NCBI GenBank assembly: GCA_031286005.1
Contig: JAITVC010000089.1
Location: forward strand, 1 to 7,121
Reading direction: 5' to 3'
Source of the DNA: Bacteroidales bacterium
GTDB lineage: Bacteria > Bacteroidota > Bacteroidia > Bacteroidales > P3
DNA length: 7,121 nt
Part shown: piece by piece, positions 5,387 to 7,121 of the stretch
How positions within the stretch are numbered: the first letter of the stretch is position 1
Layout of the letters: the number at the start of each line of letters is the position of its first letter
Made by a program: the position numbers and the translations under genes
The notes under the pieces: generated by a model
What the model saw: only the letters and a program-made list of their open reading frames with translations
Databases searched by the model: none
Told to the model about the DNA's origin: nothing

Positions 5387-6639
5387 TAAGAGAAGACCGA
5401 AGTTTGATTAAAAACGTTGATAGCTGGCTTATCCTGCTCTACTTGATTTTGGTATTTGCAGGTTGGTTTAATATTTATGCAGCGGTTTATGATGAAAACT
5501 ACAGCAGCATTTTTGATATTAACCAACGCTATGGCAAACAACTGATTTTTATCATTGCCGGAATAATTATGGCGACAGTGGTTTTGCTGGTGGATATGCG
5601 ATTCTTTATGAATACGGCGTATCTGTTTTATGGGTTGTCGATTATTTTATTGATAGCTGTATTGGTTGTTGGAGCAAAGATTTCGGGTGCACGTTCGTGG
5701 TTTCAGTTCGCCGGAATGTCATTACAACCCTCAGAGATAGCCAAATTTGCAACCTGCCTGGCCTTGGCCAAATATTTGAATTCGGGAAATGTGAATTTGA
5801 AATTGGCGTCGGTTAAATTTATGTCGTTAGTGCTCATCTTTCTGCCGTCGGCGTTCATCATCTTGCAGCCGGATATGGGGTCGGCTATTGTGTTTGCAGC
5901 ATTTGTCTTAGTGTTGTATCGAGAAGGGTTGCCGGGCTGGTACTTGTGGGCGGCGTTTATCGCAATCGTGATTTTTGTGTTGGCTTTAGCTTTGCAGTTT
6001 TGGGCGTTGCTGATTATTTTAGGTATTGGTGCAGGTGTTTTGATTTATTTGAATAAACGCACATTTCGCAATATAGCATCGGCCGTGCTGCTGTTTGCCG
6101 CTTCCGCAGGATTTGGCTATGGCGCCGATTATGCGTTTCAGAAATTAGAGCCACACCAAAAAGACCGTATCAACGTGTTGCTTGGAAAAGAGGTGGATTT
6201 ACGCGGCGTGGGCTACAACGTGAACCAATCCAAAATTGCAATTGGCTCCGGAGGATTTGCCGGAAAGGGGTATTTGCAAGGTACACAAACCAAATTCAAT
6301 TTCGTTCCCGAGCAAAGCACCGACTTTATCTTTTGCACAGTAGGCGAGGAGTGGGGCTTTTTAGGCTCAACGGTGGTGCTGGGATTGTTCCTTGCATTGA
6401 TACTACGAATCATATATTTGGCCGAAAAACAGCGAACCACCTTTGCCCGAATCTATGGCTACGGCGTGGCCTCAATTCTGTTTTTCCACGTGTTGGTAAA
6501 TATCGGAATGGCTATCGGATTGCTGCCCGTCATCGGGATTCCATTGCCGTTCTTCAGTTATGGCGGATCGTCGTTGTGGGCGTTCACGCTTTTGTTATTT
6601 GTCTTTATTAAACAGGACGCATCACGAATTACATTTTGA
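5383..6639 (+). CDS. rodA: RodA, SEDS-family peptidoglycan glycosyltransferase
   Basis: The product is a 418-residue integral membrane protein of the SEDS family, which polymerises lipid II into glycan strands in partnership with PBP2. Diagnostic motifs are GARSWFQF (102-109) followed by LQPSEIAKF (114-122), LQPDMGSA (161-168), GVGYNVNQSKIAIGSGG (275-291) with GKGYLQGTQTKFNFVPEQSTDFIF (294-317), and PFFSYGGSS (389-397). Asp314 in the STDFIF segment matches, by motif, the Asp shown to be essential in other RodA proteins. At 418 residues it is some 50 longer than E. coli RodA; the extra sequence includes added hydrophobic segments around 186-246, between LQPDMGSA and the GYN motif. I recall such extra length as usual in Bacteroidota. 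The start ATG lies inside the mrdA stop (ATGA, 5383-5386), giving expected 1:1 coupling with its partner. It ends 11 bp before the AlbA_2 gene. Confidence 0.96.
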   Translation: MIREDRSLIKNVDSWLILLYLILVFAGWFNIYAAVYDENYSSIFDINQRYGKQLIFIIAGIIMATVVLLVDMRFFMNTAYLFYGLSIILLIAVLVVGAKISGARSWFQFAGMSLQPSEIAKFATCLALAKYLNSGNVNLKLASVKFMSLVLIFLPSAFIILQPDMGSAIVFAAFVLVLYREGLPGWYLWAAFIAIVIFVLALALQFWALLIILGIGAGVLIYLNKRTFRNIASAVLLFAASAGFGYGADYAFQKLEPHQKDRINVLLGKEVDLRGVGYNVNQSKIAIGSGGFAGKGYLQGTQTKFNFVPEQSTDFIFCTVGEEWGFLGSTVVLGLFLALILRIIYLAEKQRTTFARIYGYGVASILFFHVLVNIGMAIGLLPVIGIPLPFFSYGGSSLWAFTLLLFVFIKQDASRITF

Positions 6640-6650
6640 GTTTGTTTATT

Positions 6651-7121
6651 ATGGAAATACATGAATTAGAAAAGATCCTTTCCGAAGCTTTGGCTCTTCC
6701 TGCGGAGAACGAAATTGTAGAGTTTAAGGAGGCTAAAAATAATTTTGATTCTTCCAAAATAGGAGAGTATTTTTCTGCATTAAGTAACGAGGCTAATCTT
6801 AAAGAGAAACCTTGTGCATGGCTGATTTTTGGTATTAATGATAAGCATCAAATTGTTGGATCTGACTATCGTTTAGATCGCAAAAAATTGGATTCTTTAA
6901 AAAAAGAATTAGGAGACTTACTAACCAACAATATCTCTTTCACGGCTATACATGTACTATGCAAGCCTGAAGGACGTGTAATTATGTTTCAAATCCCCGC
7001 TGCATCACAAGGGATTCCTGTTGCTTTCAAGGGACATTATTATGGTCGTTTGAATGAAAGTCTTGTAGCCTTAAATATCCAAAAGATAGAGAGTATCCGC
7101 AATCAGGTTTTAAACAAAGAT
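6651..7121 (+). CDS. AlbA_2 (Schlafen-type) putative DNA/nucleic-acid-binding domain protein, 3' truncated by window edge
   Basis: An ATG at 6651 opens a frame that stays open to the window end (157 codons, no stop). The visible part matches the AlbA_2 domain pattern: an N-terminal helix, NEIVEFKEAK (20-29) with the characteristic E-x-x-EFK, the GEYFSALSNEA helix (38-48), a strand AWLIFGINDK (56-65) equivalent to the usual G-V-D/N-D turn, and a late IPVAFKGHYYGRLNESL segment (122-138) equivalent to the family's P-x-x-Y/F-x-G-x-x-Y-x-R. Such proteins often continue into an ATPase-like and a winged-helix region and are called transcriptional regulators, ATP-binding proteins or defence-associated proteins; which applies here cannot be told. 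It starts 11 bp after rodA on the same strand, so read-through is possible. Its GC content is about 36% (150 G/C in 420 bases, 6661-7080, counted by hand), against about 50% in two sampled 60-base lines of rodA. Confidence 0.8.
   Translation, partial: MEIHELEKILSEALALPAENEIVEFKEAKNNFDSSKIGEYFSALSNEANLKEKPCAWLIFGINDKHQIVGSDYRLDRKKLDSLKKELGDLLTNNISFTAIHVLCKPEGRVIMFQIPAASQGIPVAFKGHYYGRLNESLVALNIQKIESIRNQVLNKD

Overview
The window looks like chromosomal DNA from a Bacteroidota bacterium, probably class Bacteroidia. The evidence is a TonB-dependent receptor paired with a DUF4249-type lipoprotein, lipoproteins with an acidic stretch after the lipid-anchored cysteine, a TAnnTTTG-type promoter box, weak or absent Shine-Dalgarno signals, and a Bacteroidota-style RodA. 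No species can be named from the sequence alone.

Layout. Positions 1-1849 (+) hold the C-terminal part of a TonB-dependent outer-membrane receptor and, one base later, a DUF4249-like lipoprotein; together they form an outer-membrane uptake pair. Positions 1860-2972 (-) hold a LuxE-like adenylating enzyme (acyl-protein synthetase family), convergent with the receptor pair. Positions 3021-6639 (+) hold three genes joined by two ATGA stop/start overlaps: a small lipoprotein, the elongation-specific transpeptidase PBP2 (mrdA) and the SEDS glycosyltransferase RodA. The last two form the peptidoglycan polymerase/crosslinker pair for lateral wall growth. Positions 6651-7121 (+) hold the start of an AlbA_2/Schlafen-type domain gene that runs off the window and is clearly AT-richer than rodA.

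The most unusual structure is inside the LuxE-like gene. Two separate inverted-repeat elements of about 82 and 84 bp (2325-2406 and 2772-2855) are each built from 7-bp units starting GGT (GGTCAAA-like in one, GGTRCGA-like in the other). Both are translated in frame and add about 27-28 residues each of low-complexity peptide to an otherwise well-conserved enzyme. Because 7 is not a multiple of 3, such arrays read the same cyclic heptapeptide in every frame. Where a perfect palindrome would create TGA stops, the downstream arm departs from it. The elements look like small mobile or amplified palindromes that a reading frame can tolerate.

The rest is ordinary for the phylum. The coding strands are densely packed, no non-coding stretch exceeds 50 bp, and I see no RNA gene, CRISPR array, insertion sequence or convincing terminator.
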